Shown in pieces: positions 1 to 13,123 of a stretch of 32,034 bases of DNA (position 1 is the first letter of the stretch; every line of letters starts with the position of its first letter). The notes beneath the pieces were generated by a model. That model saw only the letters and a list, made by a program, of their open reading frames with translations, had not been told where the DNA came from and searched no databases. A program made the position numbers and the translations under genes. This DNA is from Thauera aminoaromatica S2. GTDB lineage: Bacteria > Pseudomonadota > Gammaproteobacteria > Burkholderiales > Rhodocyclaceae. The DNA lies in assembly GCF_000310185.1 (NCBI RefSeq), contig NZ_AMXD01000034.1, positions 1 through 32,034 of the forward strand. The letters are read 5' to 3'.

Positions 1-122
1 GCCGGCGACGAAGTCGCGCAGCTGCTGCACGCCACCCGCCGCCGTGGCGCCCAGGGCCGCCAGCGCGAGCACGACGCCCGCCACGCCGCGCAGCAGCGCG
101 GCCGGTCGCGTGTTGAACTGGA

Positions 123-126
<4 letters not shown>
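1..126 (-). CDS. lolA: LolA, outer-membrane lipoprotein carrier (N-terminal part only)
   Basis: The gene starts with ATG at 126-124 and runs off the left edge, so only about 42 residues are visible. They begin with [14 protein letters not shown], followed by a hydrophobic stretch rich in Ala, Val and Leu and then [14 protein letters not shown]. This reads as a Sec signal peptide followed by the start of a mature periplasmic domain. LolA ferries lipoproteins across the periplasm from the LolCDE transporter to the LolB receptor. The call rests on the signal peptide, on the LRDF-type mature start typical of betaproteobacterial LolA, and on the position directly after ftsK, a conserved ftsK-lolA arrangement. 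Its ATG overlaps the ftsK TGA (ATGA, 4 bases), so translation is probably coupled. Without the rest of the protein the identity is good but not certain. Confidence 0.8.
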
Positions 127-2414
<2,288 letters not shown>

Positions 2415-2450
2415 TGCGTTGCGGCCGCAGGGAGAGTGGAACAACCCCGG

Positions 2451-2456
2451 ATTATA
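2451..2456 (-). promoter_or_regulatory. Candidate -10 element of ftsK
   Basis: On the minus strand this reads TATAAT, a perfect -10 hexamer, 37 bases before the chosen ftsK ATG. No convincing -35 hexamer lies 16-18 bases upstream (CGGCGG at the 17-base position), so the promoter is incomplete by sequence and may need an activator. The rest of the spacer between ftsK and the regulator gene shows nothing else I can name. Confidence 0.45.
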
Positions 2457-2524
2457 CGGGATCGGTCCCCACCCCGCCGCCGCGCTTGCGGATGCTCACA
2501 AACGGCCGAGCGGCGAGCGCGCGT

Positions 2525-4419
<1,895 letters not shown>

Positions 4420-4427
4420 GCAGGCCG

Positions 4428-5534
4428 ATGAGCCGCCGCGCTCCCGCGCCGGGTCCGGCCGGCACCCCAGGACGCGACGCGCAGGGCGCGGTGCCGAAGC
4501 CCGCCTCGCCCTTCGCAGCCCTGCGCAAGCAGCTGCAGCAGCGCGCGCTCCCGGCACCCGTGTCGTCGCCCGCCCCGGCGAAGCGTATCCGCCACCCGCT
4601 TGAGGAAGACTCCTCCAGCGCCGGTGCCGATCGTGCACAGGAGCCCGACGCGGAGGCGCTCGAGCTCTTCCGGCGCAGCGTCGGCGCGGTGCGCCCGGTG
4701 CGCGGCACGGACCGCGTCGAGATCCACCGCCCCCGCCCTGCCCCGCGGCCGCGCACGCAAGCCGTGGAGGACGAGGAAACCGAGGAGCCCGTCCGTGCGC
4801 GACCCGAGACCGACCCGCTACGCGCGGCCTACGAGGGCGTGATGCCGCTGAGGGATACCGGCCGAGTGGCGCTCGACACACCGCTGCGTCACCACGCCCG
4901 CCATGCAGGCGGTACGCATCCCGCGCCGGCGCTGCGACCCGACGCGATCGTGCTGCCCGCGGACGCCGACGTCAGCGATCCGGCAGCGCTCTTTCTTGCG
5001 GTAGTGGGCAATGCCCGCCCGGTCACCGACCGCAACCGCGTGGAGCTGGAGCGCCCGCAGCCGGCACCTGCGCCGCTCAAGCGCGAGGAGGACGAGCGCG
5101 CGGCGCTCGGCGAATCGCTCGCCGCACCGCTCACCTTCGAGGATCGCCTGGACATGGGCGACGAGGCGGCCTTCCTGCGGACCGGGCTGCCGCGCCGGGT
5201 GCTGACCGATCTGCGCCGCGGGCGCTGGGTGCTGCAGGGCCAGATCGACCTCCACGGCCTCACCCGCGACGAGGCGCGCGCCGCGCTGGCGAACTTCCTG
5301 CACGACGCGCTTGCCCAGGGCAAGCGCTGCATCCGGGTGATCCACGGCAAGGGCCACGGCTCGCCCGGGAAGGTGTCGATCCTGAAACAGCTGTCGCGCG
5401 GCTGGCTGGCGCAGCGCGAGGAGATCCTCGCCTTTTGCCAGGCCGGCCCCCACGATGGCGGCGGCGGCGCCCTGCTGGTGCTGCTGCGCGCGCAGAACGC
5501 CGCGCCGCGCGCCCGAATGCCGTTACCCGCCTGA
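4428..5534 (+). CDS. Smr-domain endonuclease, SmrB-like, with repeated N-terminal motif
   Basis: The C-terminal Smr domain (about 272-353) carries the two family motifs, DLHG at 274-277 and HGKG at 306-309. Its tail (WLAQ, then GGGGALLVLLR) resembles E. coli SmrB (YfcN), the nuclease that cuts mRNA between collided ribosomes. At 368 residues this protein is about twice as long as E. coli SmrB. The extra length is an N-terminal region rich in Pro, Arg, Ala and Glu that holds three copies of a motif seen once in SmrB (Leu-Phe-Arg, then Arg-Pro-hydrophobic, then Asp-Arg-Val-Glu, then Arg-Pro). The copies lie at about 76-108, 128-153 and 184-216, the middle one being the most divergent. The start ATG is 8 bases after the trxB stop. 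The role in ribosome rescue is inferred from homology. The repeated region is likely disordered. Confidence 0.88.
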   Translation: MSRRAPAPGPAGTPGRDAQGAVPKPASPFAALRKQLQQRALPAPVSSPAPAKRIRHPLEEDSSSAGADRAQEPDAEALELFRRSVGAVRPVRGTDRVEIHRPRPAPRPRTQAVEDEETEEPVRARPETDPLRAAYEGVMPLRDTGRVALDTPLRHHARHAGGTHPAPALRPDAIVLPADADVSDPAALFLAVVGNARPVTDRNRVELERPQPAPAPLKREEDERAALGESLAAPLTFEDRLDMGDEAAFLRTGLPRRVLTDLRRGRWVLQGQIDLHGLTRDEARAALANFLHDALAQGKRCIRVIHGKGHGSPGKVSILKQLSRGWLAQREEILAFCQAGPHDGGGGALLVLLRAQNAAPRARMPLPA

Positions 5535-5551
5535 GTCCCGCCGCCCGAATA

Positions 5552-7535
<1,984 letters not shown>

Positions 7536-7543
7536 GGAGCGGA

Positions 7544-7564
7544 ACTATACCGCTTCGGCGAAGC
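7544..7564 (-). promoter_or_regulatory. Candidate nadE -10 element with adjacent palindrome
   Basis: On the minus strand TATAGT (7549-7544) is 5/6 of a -10 hexamer. Immediately upstream lies a perfect 13-base palindrome GCTTCG-G-CGAAGC (7552-7564), in the place where an operator between -35 and -10 would be. No good -35 is visible. The rest of 7565-7831, up to the next gene on the plus strand, holds nothing else I can identify. Confidence 0.35.
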
Positions 7565-7831
7565 TCCACGACAGGCTCTGCGTGCGCCGGACCGCGCGCC
7601 TGAGCACGCTCTCGCGCCCAAGCGCGCTCCGCTACGCGATGGTTTGCCCCGACTCGAACCGTGCGGCCGTCTCGCGAGCGCAGCGCGACCGTGGATGCCC
7701 GCGTACAAACCCACAGCCCGGGTGCGCAAGCCTGTGGACAAGGCGTGGATAGCGCTTGCAAGTCGCTGTCGCGGCAACGTATCGTCGCACTGCACAAAAA
7801 ACAGGCAGCTGCGCCCCCTGCCCCAGCCACC

Positions 7832-9112
7832 ATGAGCCAGCCCGACGGATTCCACTTCATCCCCCGCATCGCCCGTATCGACGCACGCCAGTGGGATGCC
7901 CTGGTCGACGCGAGCTGCGCAAGCGCCGCGCCCTGTATCCGCCACGCCTTCCTGCACGCCCTCGAAGAGAGCGGCTGCGTGGGCGGGCGCAGCGGCTGGA
8001 CGCCCGCGCACGCCACCCTGTGGCGCGGCGGCACGTTGGGCGCGGCCATGCCGCTCTATGTGAAGACGCATTCCCGGGGCGAGTACGTCTTCGACTGGGC
8101 CTGGGCCGAGGCCTACCAGCGCCACGGCCTCGACTACTACCCGAAGTGGCTCGCGGCCGTGCCCTTCACGCCCATCCCCGGGCCACGCCTGCTCGGCCAC
8201 GACGACGGCGCACGCCGGGAACTGCTCGCCGCCCTGCTCGCGAAGGCGCTGGAGAGCGGGCTGTCGTCGCTGCACCTGCTTTTCCCGCTCGATCGCGAGC
8301 GCCCGCTGCTCGAGGCCGCCGGGCTAATGATCCGCGAGGACGTGCAGTTCCATTGGAGAAATCCACCCGCCTCCACCGAGACCGAGCCGACGCCCGCGGA
8401 ATCCAGCGCGCCTATCTCCGTCCGGCAGCGGCGCTGGGCCGACTTCGAGCATTTCCTCGCCAGCCTGTCCGGCGCCAAGCGCAAGAAGATCCGCCAGGAA
8501 CGCCGCCGCGCAGCCGCACACGGTCTGGATCTGCAGTGGCTGGACGGGCATGAAGCGCGGGACGAGGACTGGGCGTTCTTCGCGCACTGTTACGCCAACA
8601 CCTACGCGCAGCACCGCTCCACGCCCTATCTCGCAGCAGATTTTTTTGTGCGGCTCGCGCACAGCATGCCCGAGGCCGTCCGTCTGCTGGTGGCTCGCCG
8701 CGACACCCAGCCGATCGCCGCCGCCTTCTTCCTGTGCGATCGCGAGGCGCTGTACGGGCGTTACTGGGGCTGCGTCGAGGACCTGCCCTTCCTGCACTTC
8801 GAGCTGTGCTACTACCAGGCCATCGAATACTGCATCGAGCATGGTCTGACCCGCTTCGAGGGCGGCGCACAGGGGGAGCACAAGCTCGCCCGCGGTCTGC
8901 TCCCGGTGCGTACCTTCTCCGCGCACTGGCTCGCGGATCCGCGCTTTCGCGGCGCGGTCGACGATTGGCTGGCAAGGGAGCGTGCGGGCGTGGGGCACTA
9001 TCTCGACGAACTGGCGGAGCACAGCCCATTCCTTCGCGAGAAGGGACCCGGCGGCATCGAGACCGGCGCAGCAGGAGCCGGGGAGCCCCAGCGGGGTTCG
9101 CGCCGGCAGTGA
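7832..9112 (+). CDS. GNAT/FemAB-like acyltransferase family protein (COG3146 type)
   Basis: The 426-residue product resembles the widespread FemAB-like/GNAT proteins once called DUF482. Recognisable stretches are the N-terminal WDALVD and HAFLHALEESGC, a central GARRELLAALL region, the basic SGAKRKKIRQERRRA, then the ChCYANTYxxH segment, VARRDTQPIAAAFFL (the GNAT-like core strand) and RFEGGAQGEHKLARGLLPV near the C-terminus. There is no signal peptide or membrane segment, so the protein is probably cytoplasmic. FemAB relatives transfer amino acids or acyl groups, sometimes in peptidoglycan synthesis, but the substrate here is unknown. The start is uncertain: the ATG at 7832 lacks a clear Shine-Dalgarno, though the upstream frame does not look like coding sequence of this family. 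It stands alone on the plus strand and converges with the NUDIX gene. Confidence 0.8.
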   Translation: MSQPDGFHFIPRIARIDARQWDALVDASCASAAPCIRHAFLHALEESGCVGGRSGWTPAHATLWRGGTLGAAMPLYVKTHSRGEYVFDWAWAEAYQRHGLDYYPKWLAAVPFTPIPGPRLLGHDDGARRELLAALLAKALESGLSSLHLLFPLDRERPLLEAAGLMIREDVQFHWRNPPASTETEPTPAESSAPISVRQRRWADFEHFLASLSGAKRKKIRQERRRAAAHGLDLQWLDGHEARDEDWAFFAHCYANTYAQHRSTPYLAADFFVRLAHSMPEAVRLLVARRDTQPIAAAFFLCDREALYGRYWGCVEDLPFLHFELCYYQAIEYCIEHGLTRFEGGAQGEHKLARGLLPVRTFSAHWLADPRFRGAVDDWLARERAGVGHYLDELAEHSPFLREKGPGGIETGAAGAGEPQRGSRRQ

Positions 9113-9143
9113 AGAGAGAAGCGCGACCCGGCGGCGAAGCGCG

Positions 9144-9713
9144 CTAGCGTCCCCGCAGACGCGCCTGGATATGCGGCAACGCAAGGTAATAAGCGGTGAT
9201 GGTCTTCGCGTCGGTGATGCGTCCGATCCGGATGGCCTGCTCCACCTCGTCCGCACGCAGGCTCAGCACTTCGAGAAACTCGCCGTCATCGAGCGCCCCC
9301 CCCACCTGCGAGAGCTCGTGGGCGAAGAAGACTTCGATGCGCTCGTCCGAGTAGCCGATACACGGGTGCATCACCCCGACATATTCCCAATTCGCAGCGG
9401 CGAAGCCGGTTTCCTCGCGCAGTTCGCGCTGCGCGCAGGCCAGGATGTCCTCGCCGGCGTCGATTTTCCCGGCAGGCAACTCGAGGAAGGCGCGTTGCAG
9501 CGGATAGCGGAACTGCCGCTCGAACACCAGCGCCCCGCTCTCCTCCAGCGCGACCACGACCACAGCGCCGGGATGGCGGATGTACTCGCGCACGCTGCGG
9601 CTGCCGTCCGGCAATTCGACGCGGTCTCGCCACACCTTGAGCAGTGCACCGTCGAAAACCGACTCGCTATCGAGGGTGTACTCATGTAGCGCGTCCCGCT
9701 CGAGCCCGCTCAC
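9144..9713 (-). CDS. NUDIX hydrolase, ADP-ribose pyrophosphatase type
   Basis: The 189-residue product contains a complete Nudix box at residues 82-104 (G-x5-E-x7-REL-x-EE-x-GF), which binds the metal and cleaves a nucleoside diphosphate linked to another group. The surrounding sequence (VREYIRHPGAVVVVAL, FERQFRYPLQRAFLELPAGK) is typical of the ADP-ribose pyrophosphatase group, which splits ADP-ribose to AMP and ribose 5-phosphate. I set the start at GTG 9713: it overlaps the DUF2818 stop by 4 bases (GTGA) and has a GAGGT seven bases upstream, whereas the longer frame to 9761 would lie inside DUF2818. It is thus the last gene of the nuo operon and probably translationally coupled to DUF2818. 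The link to complex I could be removal of NAD breakdown products, which is inference. Confidence 0.92.
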   Translation of the reverse strand: MSGLERDALHEYTLDSESVFDGALLKVWRDRVELPDGSRSVREYIRHPGAVVVVALEESGALVFERQFRYPLQRAFLELPAGKIDAGEDILACAQRELREETGFAAANWEYVGVMHPCIGYSDERIEVFFAHELSQVGGALDDGEFLEVLSLRADEVEQAIRIGRITDAKTITAYYLALPHIQARLRGR

Positions 9714-10042
9714 GCACCTACCTCGGATGTCCGGCGCGCCGAACGCCACAGGTAGGCCCAAGTGAAGCCCGGAAAGGCAAACACCACAAAGAGACAGAAG
9801 GTGGTCGCGTAGAACGCCCAGCCCTGCCCATACACCCGACCGTGGGACTGCGCCTCGATCGATGCTGCGAGCCCACCCACCACGAAATACAGCACGAGCA
9901 GTTCGGCAAACCGCCAGCCGAGCCCCTTGCGAACCCCGGCTGGCGGCTTGCGGATGAGGAAGATGCGGTCGAAGACGAAGGGCAGGTTGGCCATCGTGAA
10001 GGCGATGGCCAACAGCAGGAAGATGCTGGCGTCCGCACCCAC
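9710..10042 (-). CDS. DUF2818 small membrane protein at the end of the nuo operon
   Basis: The 110-residue product has three predicted membrane helices (about 5-25, 46-66, 78-100) and belongs to DUF2818, a family of unknown function that I recall mainly from betaproteobacteria just after nuoN. The conserved look comes from an N-terminal FLLLAIAFTMANLPF stretch, a central GWRFAELLVLYFVVGG helix and the YGQGWAFYATT run. The start codon is GTG at 10042, seven bases after the nuoN stop. Its own stop overlaps the NUDIX start. Position suggests a complex I accessory subunit or assembly factor, but nothing in the sequence proves this. Confidence 0.9.
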   Translation of the reverse strand: MGADASIFLLLAIAFTMANLPFVFDRIFLIRKPPAGVRKGLGWRFAELLVLYFVVGGLAASIEAQSHGRVYGQGWAFYATTFCLFVVFAFPGFTWAYLWRSARRTSEVGA

Positions 10043-10049
10043 CGCTGGA

Positions 10050-11519
10050 TCAGAGCGAACGCAGCAGCGCGAACGCGCACAAGGACATCAGCGCCTGCGG
10101 GGCGAGGCCGAGGGCCGCGATCGCAAGACCGTTGGCCGAGAGCATCACACGCACTTCGGGCGCAGCATGAATCGGCGAGGAGTCGACCGGCTCGTCGAAA
10201 TACATCACCTTGACCACGCGCAGGTAGTAGAAGGCACCGATCACCGACATCACCACCGCCAGCACCGCCAGCCAGAAGTACCCGGCCGCGACCACCGCCT
10301 GCAGCACCGACAACTTGGCGAAGAAGCCGATGAAGAAGGGCACACCCGCCATCGAGAACATCACGAAGAGCATCATCAGCGCGTACCACGAACTGCGCTT
10401 GTTGAGCCCCTTGAAATCGTCGATGTTCTCGGCCTCGAAACCTGCACGCGACAGCAGAATCAGCATGCCGAACGAAGCCAGGCTCATGATCACGTAAGAG
10501 ATCGCGTAGAACATCGCCGAGCTGTAGGCGTTGAGCGCAAAGTGACGGTCGCCCTCTACCACGCCCGCGAGCAGGCCGAGCAGCATGAAGCCCATGTGCG
10601 AGATACCCGAGTAGGCCAGCATGCGTTTGATGTTCTGCTGCGCGATCGCGGCCAGATTGCCGAGCACGATCGAGGCTGCGGCCACCAGCATCAGCATCAT
10701 CTGCCATTCCTCGGCGATGTCGAACAGCGCCCAGATCAGCAGGCGCACCGCCATCGCGAACGCGGCGAGCTTGGGCGCCGTGGCGATCACCAGCGTCACT
10801 GCGGTGGGCGCGCCCTGATAGACGTCGGGCACCCACATGTGGAAGGGCACAACGCCGAGTTTGAAGCAGATACCCGCGACCAGGAACACGACGCCGAACA
10901 TCAGCACGGTCTGGTTGGCGGTCTGGTTGTAGAGCGCCTGCGCCACACCCGAGAACTCGAGCGTACCGGTCGCGCCATACACCATCGACATGCCGTACAG
11001 CAGCAGGCCCGAAGCCAGCGCGCCGAGTACGAAGTACTTCATCGCCGCCTCGGTCGAGCGCGCCGAGTCGCGATCGAACGCCACCATCGTATACAGCGCT
11101 AGCGACATCATCTCGAGGCCGATGTACATCGGCAGCATGTGGTTGGCCGTGACCATCACCATCATGCCGAGCGTCATCAGCAGCGCGAGCAGGTAGTACT
11201 CGGGCTTGTCGATCTTCCGGTCGGCGAGGTAGCCACGCCCGTACAGCAGCGCGATCGCGGTGGAGAAATAGATCATCAGCTTCAGCACGTCACCCAGCAG
11301 ATCGCTGATGAACAGATTGCTGAAGGTATGGACCACCTCCCCCTCCATCGTGAAGATCGTGATGAAGGCCGCGGCGATCAGGGTCGCCTGAGTAAGCAGA
11401 TAAGCCAAGTTGCGAGCGACGCTGCGCGCGAAGGTACTCGCCAGCATGATCACCAAGGCCATCACGGCCACGAAGATCTCGGCCGCTGCGGGGTAGAAGT
11501 CGGGGACGACGAAATTCAT
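10050..11519 (-). CDS. nuoN: NADH-quinone oxidoreductase subunit N
   Basis: NuoN is one of the three antiporter-like proton-pumping subunits in the membrane arm of complex I. The 489-residue product is hydrophobic throughout, with about 14 membrane helices. It carries the family core in [21 protein letters not shown], with the functional lysine in the broken-helix region, and the conserved Glu in [13 protein letters not shown] that corresponds to the essential glutamate of transmembrane helix 5. Length is normal. The ATG at 11519 opens the typical [15 protein letters not shown] start. The gap to nuoM is 48 bases and to DUF2818 seven bases. Confidence 0.97.
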   Translation of the reverse strand: MNFVVPDFYPAAAEIFVAVMALVIMLASTFARSVARNLAYLLTQATLIAAAFITIFTMEGEVVHTFSNLFISDLLGDVLKLMIYFSTAIALLYGRGYLADRKIDKPEYYLLALLMTLGMMVMVTANHMLPMYIGLEMMSLALYTMVAFDRDSARSTEAAMKYFVLGALASGLLLYGMSMVYGATGTLEFSGVAQALYNQTANQTVLMFGVVFLVAGICFKLGVVPFHMWVPDVYQGAPTAVTLVIATAPKLAAFAMAVRLLIWALFDIAEEWQMMLMLVAAASIVLGNLAAIAQQNIKRMLAYSGISHMGFMLLGLLAGVVEGDRHFALNAYSSAMFYAISYVIMSLASFGMLILLSRAGFEAENIDDFKGLNKRSSWYALMMLFVMFSMAGVPFFIGFFAKLSVLQAVVAAGYFWLAVLAVVMSVIGAFYYLRVVKVMYFDEPVDSSPIHAAPEVRVMLSANGLAIAALGLAPQALMSLCAFALLRSL

Positions 11520-11567
11520 CTTCTGACCAGTCCGTAAAGTGTCTCGTGCGCTCGCGCCGGGCAGCGC

Positions 11568-13049
11568 TCAGAGCTTGCTCACGGCAACATGCCGCAGGAG
11601 TTCATTGACCGAGGCGTGCATCACTTCGGTGAAGGGGAAGGGATACAGGCCCATCGCCAGCACGCACGCCGCCAGCACCGCAAGGAAGGCGAACTCGCGG
11701 CCGTTGATGTCCTCGAGCTCGGCGACATGGGGGTTGGCCACCTTGCCGAACACCACCCGCTTGTACATCCAGAGCGAATACGCAGCGCCGAGGATCAGCG
11801 TGGTGGCGGCGACGAAGCCGATCCAGAAGTTGTACTGCACGGCCCCAAGCACCACCATGAACTCGCCGACGAAACCGGAGGTGGCCGGCAGGCCAGAGTT
11901 GGCCATCGTGAAGAGCATGAAGAAGGCTGCGAACTTCGGCATGGTGTGCACCACGCCACCGTAGTCGGCGATCTGGCGCGAGTGCAGGCGGTCGTAGAGC
12001 ACGCCGATGCACAGGAACATCGCGCCCGAAACGAAGCCGTGAGAGATCATCTGCACCAGAGCGCCCTCGACGCCGAGGCTGTTGAACATGAAGAAGCCCA
12101 GGGTCACGAAGCCCATGTGGGAGATCGACGAGTAGGCCACGAGCTTCTTCATGTCGGCCTGTACCAGCGCGACGAAGCCGATATACACAACCGCGATCAG
12201 CGACAGGGTGATCACCAGCGGCGCGAGCTCGTTCGCCGCGTCGGGCACGATCGGCAGGGAGAAGCGCAGGAAGCCATAAGCGCCGAGCTTCAGGGCGATC
12301 GCGGCAAGTACAACCGATCCGCCGGTGGGTGCCTCGACGTGGGCATCGGGCAGCCAAGTATGCACCGGCCACATCGGCACCTTGACGCCAAAAGCGATCA
12401 GGAAGGCGAGGAAGATGAGGATCTGCGGCTCGATCGGCAGGGGCAACTGGTGCCAGTCGAGGATGCTGAAGCTACCGCCCGACTGCATGAACAGGTAGAG
12501 CAGCGCGATCAGCATCAGCAGGGAACCGAACAGCGTGTAGAGGAAGAACTTGATCGCGGCGTACACCCGGTTGGCGCCACCCCAGATGCCGATGATCAGG
12601 TAGAGCGGGATCAGCGAGGCTTCGAAGAACACGTAGAACAGCACCGCGTCGAGCGCCGAGAAGATGCCGTTCATCAGGCCCGACATGATCAGGAACGCGG
12701 CCATGTACTGCGCGACCTTGGTCTCGATCACCTGCCAGCCCGCCGCCACCACGATGATGGTGATGAAGGAGTTGAGCAGCACGAACAGCACCGAGATGCC
12801 ATCGACGCCGAGGTGGTAGTTGATGTTGAAGCGCGGCACCCAGGACTGCAGTTCCACGAACTGCATCGCGCTGGTTCCGACGTCGAAGCCCGTGTAGAGC
12901 GGAATCGTCACGACGAAGCCAGCCACGGCGACCGCCAAGGCGAGCATGCGCGCCAGCGGAGCGTTGCGATCCGAGCCGGTCGCGAGCACCAGCAGGCCAC
13001 CGATAATCGGTACCCAGATCGCCAGACTGAGGAGAGGAATGTCCGTCAT
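11568..13049 (-). CDS. nuoM: NADH-quinone oxidoreductase subunit M
   Basis: NuoM is the middle antiporter-like subunit of the complex I membrane arm. The 493-residue product shows the family hallmarks: YVFFEASLIPLYLIIG with the key membrane glutamate, KVPMWPVHTWLPDAHVEAPT with the discontinuous helix, and AYSSISHMGFVTLG. About 14 membrane helices are predicted from hydrophobic runs. No truncation is visible. A 74-base spacer containing a GC-rich inverted repeat separates it from nuoL upstream, and a 48-base spacer leads to nuoN. Confidence 0.97.
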   Translation of the reverse strand: MTDIPLLSLAIWVPIIGGLLVLATGSDRNAPLARMLALAVAVAGFVVTIPLYTGFDVGTSAMQFVELQSWVPRFNINYHLGVDGISVLFVLLNSFITIIVVAAGWQVIETKVAQYMAAFLIMSGLMNGIFSALDAVLFYVFFEASLIPLYLIIGIWGGANRVYAAIKFFLYTLFGSLLMLIALLYLFMQSGGSFSILDWHQLPLPIEPQILIFLAFLIAFGVKVPMWPVHTWLPDAHVEAPTGGSVVLAAIALKLGAYGFLRFSLPIVPDAANELAPLVITLSLIAVVYIGFVALVQADMKKLVAYSSISHMGFVTLGFFMFNSLGVEGALVQMISHGFVSGAMFLCIGVLYDRLHSRQIADYGGVVHTMPKFAAFFMLFTMANSGLPATSGFVGEFMVVLGAVQYNFWIGFVAATTLILGAAYSLWMYKRVVFGKVANPHVAELEDINGREFAFLAVLAACVLAMGLYPFPFTEVMHASVNELLRHVAVSKL

Positions 13050-13067
13050 CGTTGCTTTCCGTTCAGT

Positions 13068-13083
13068 GCGCCGCGAGCGGCGC
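13068..13083. other. Inverted repeat in the nuoL-nuoM spacer
   Basis: The arms GCGCCGC and GCGGCGC are separated by GA. As RNA they would form a 6 bp stem with a CGAG or CTCG tetraloop. There is no T-run after it on the minus strand, so it is not an intrinsic terminator for nuo. It is one of four such repeats in nuo spacers. Confidence 0.4.
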
Positions 13084-13123
13084 GTTCGATCTTGTTATGT
13101 GTTTCCGTCCCTGCGTGCCCGTC

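Noticed and set aside
7670-7760. Sequence with TGTGGACAAG and TGTGGATAG-like words, considered as DnaA boxes
   Set aside because: The words differ from the TTATCCACA box, are few, and no dnaA, dnaN or AT-rich unwinding region is near.
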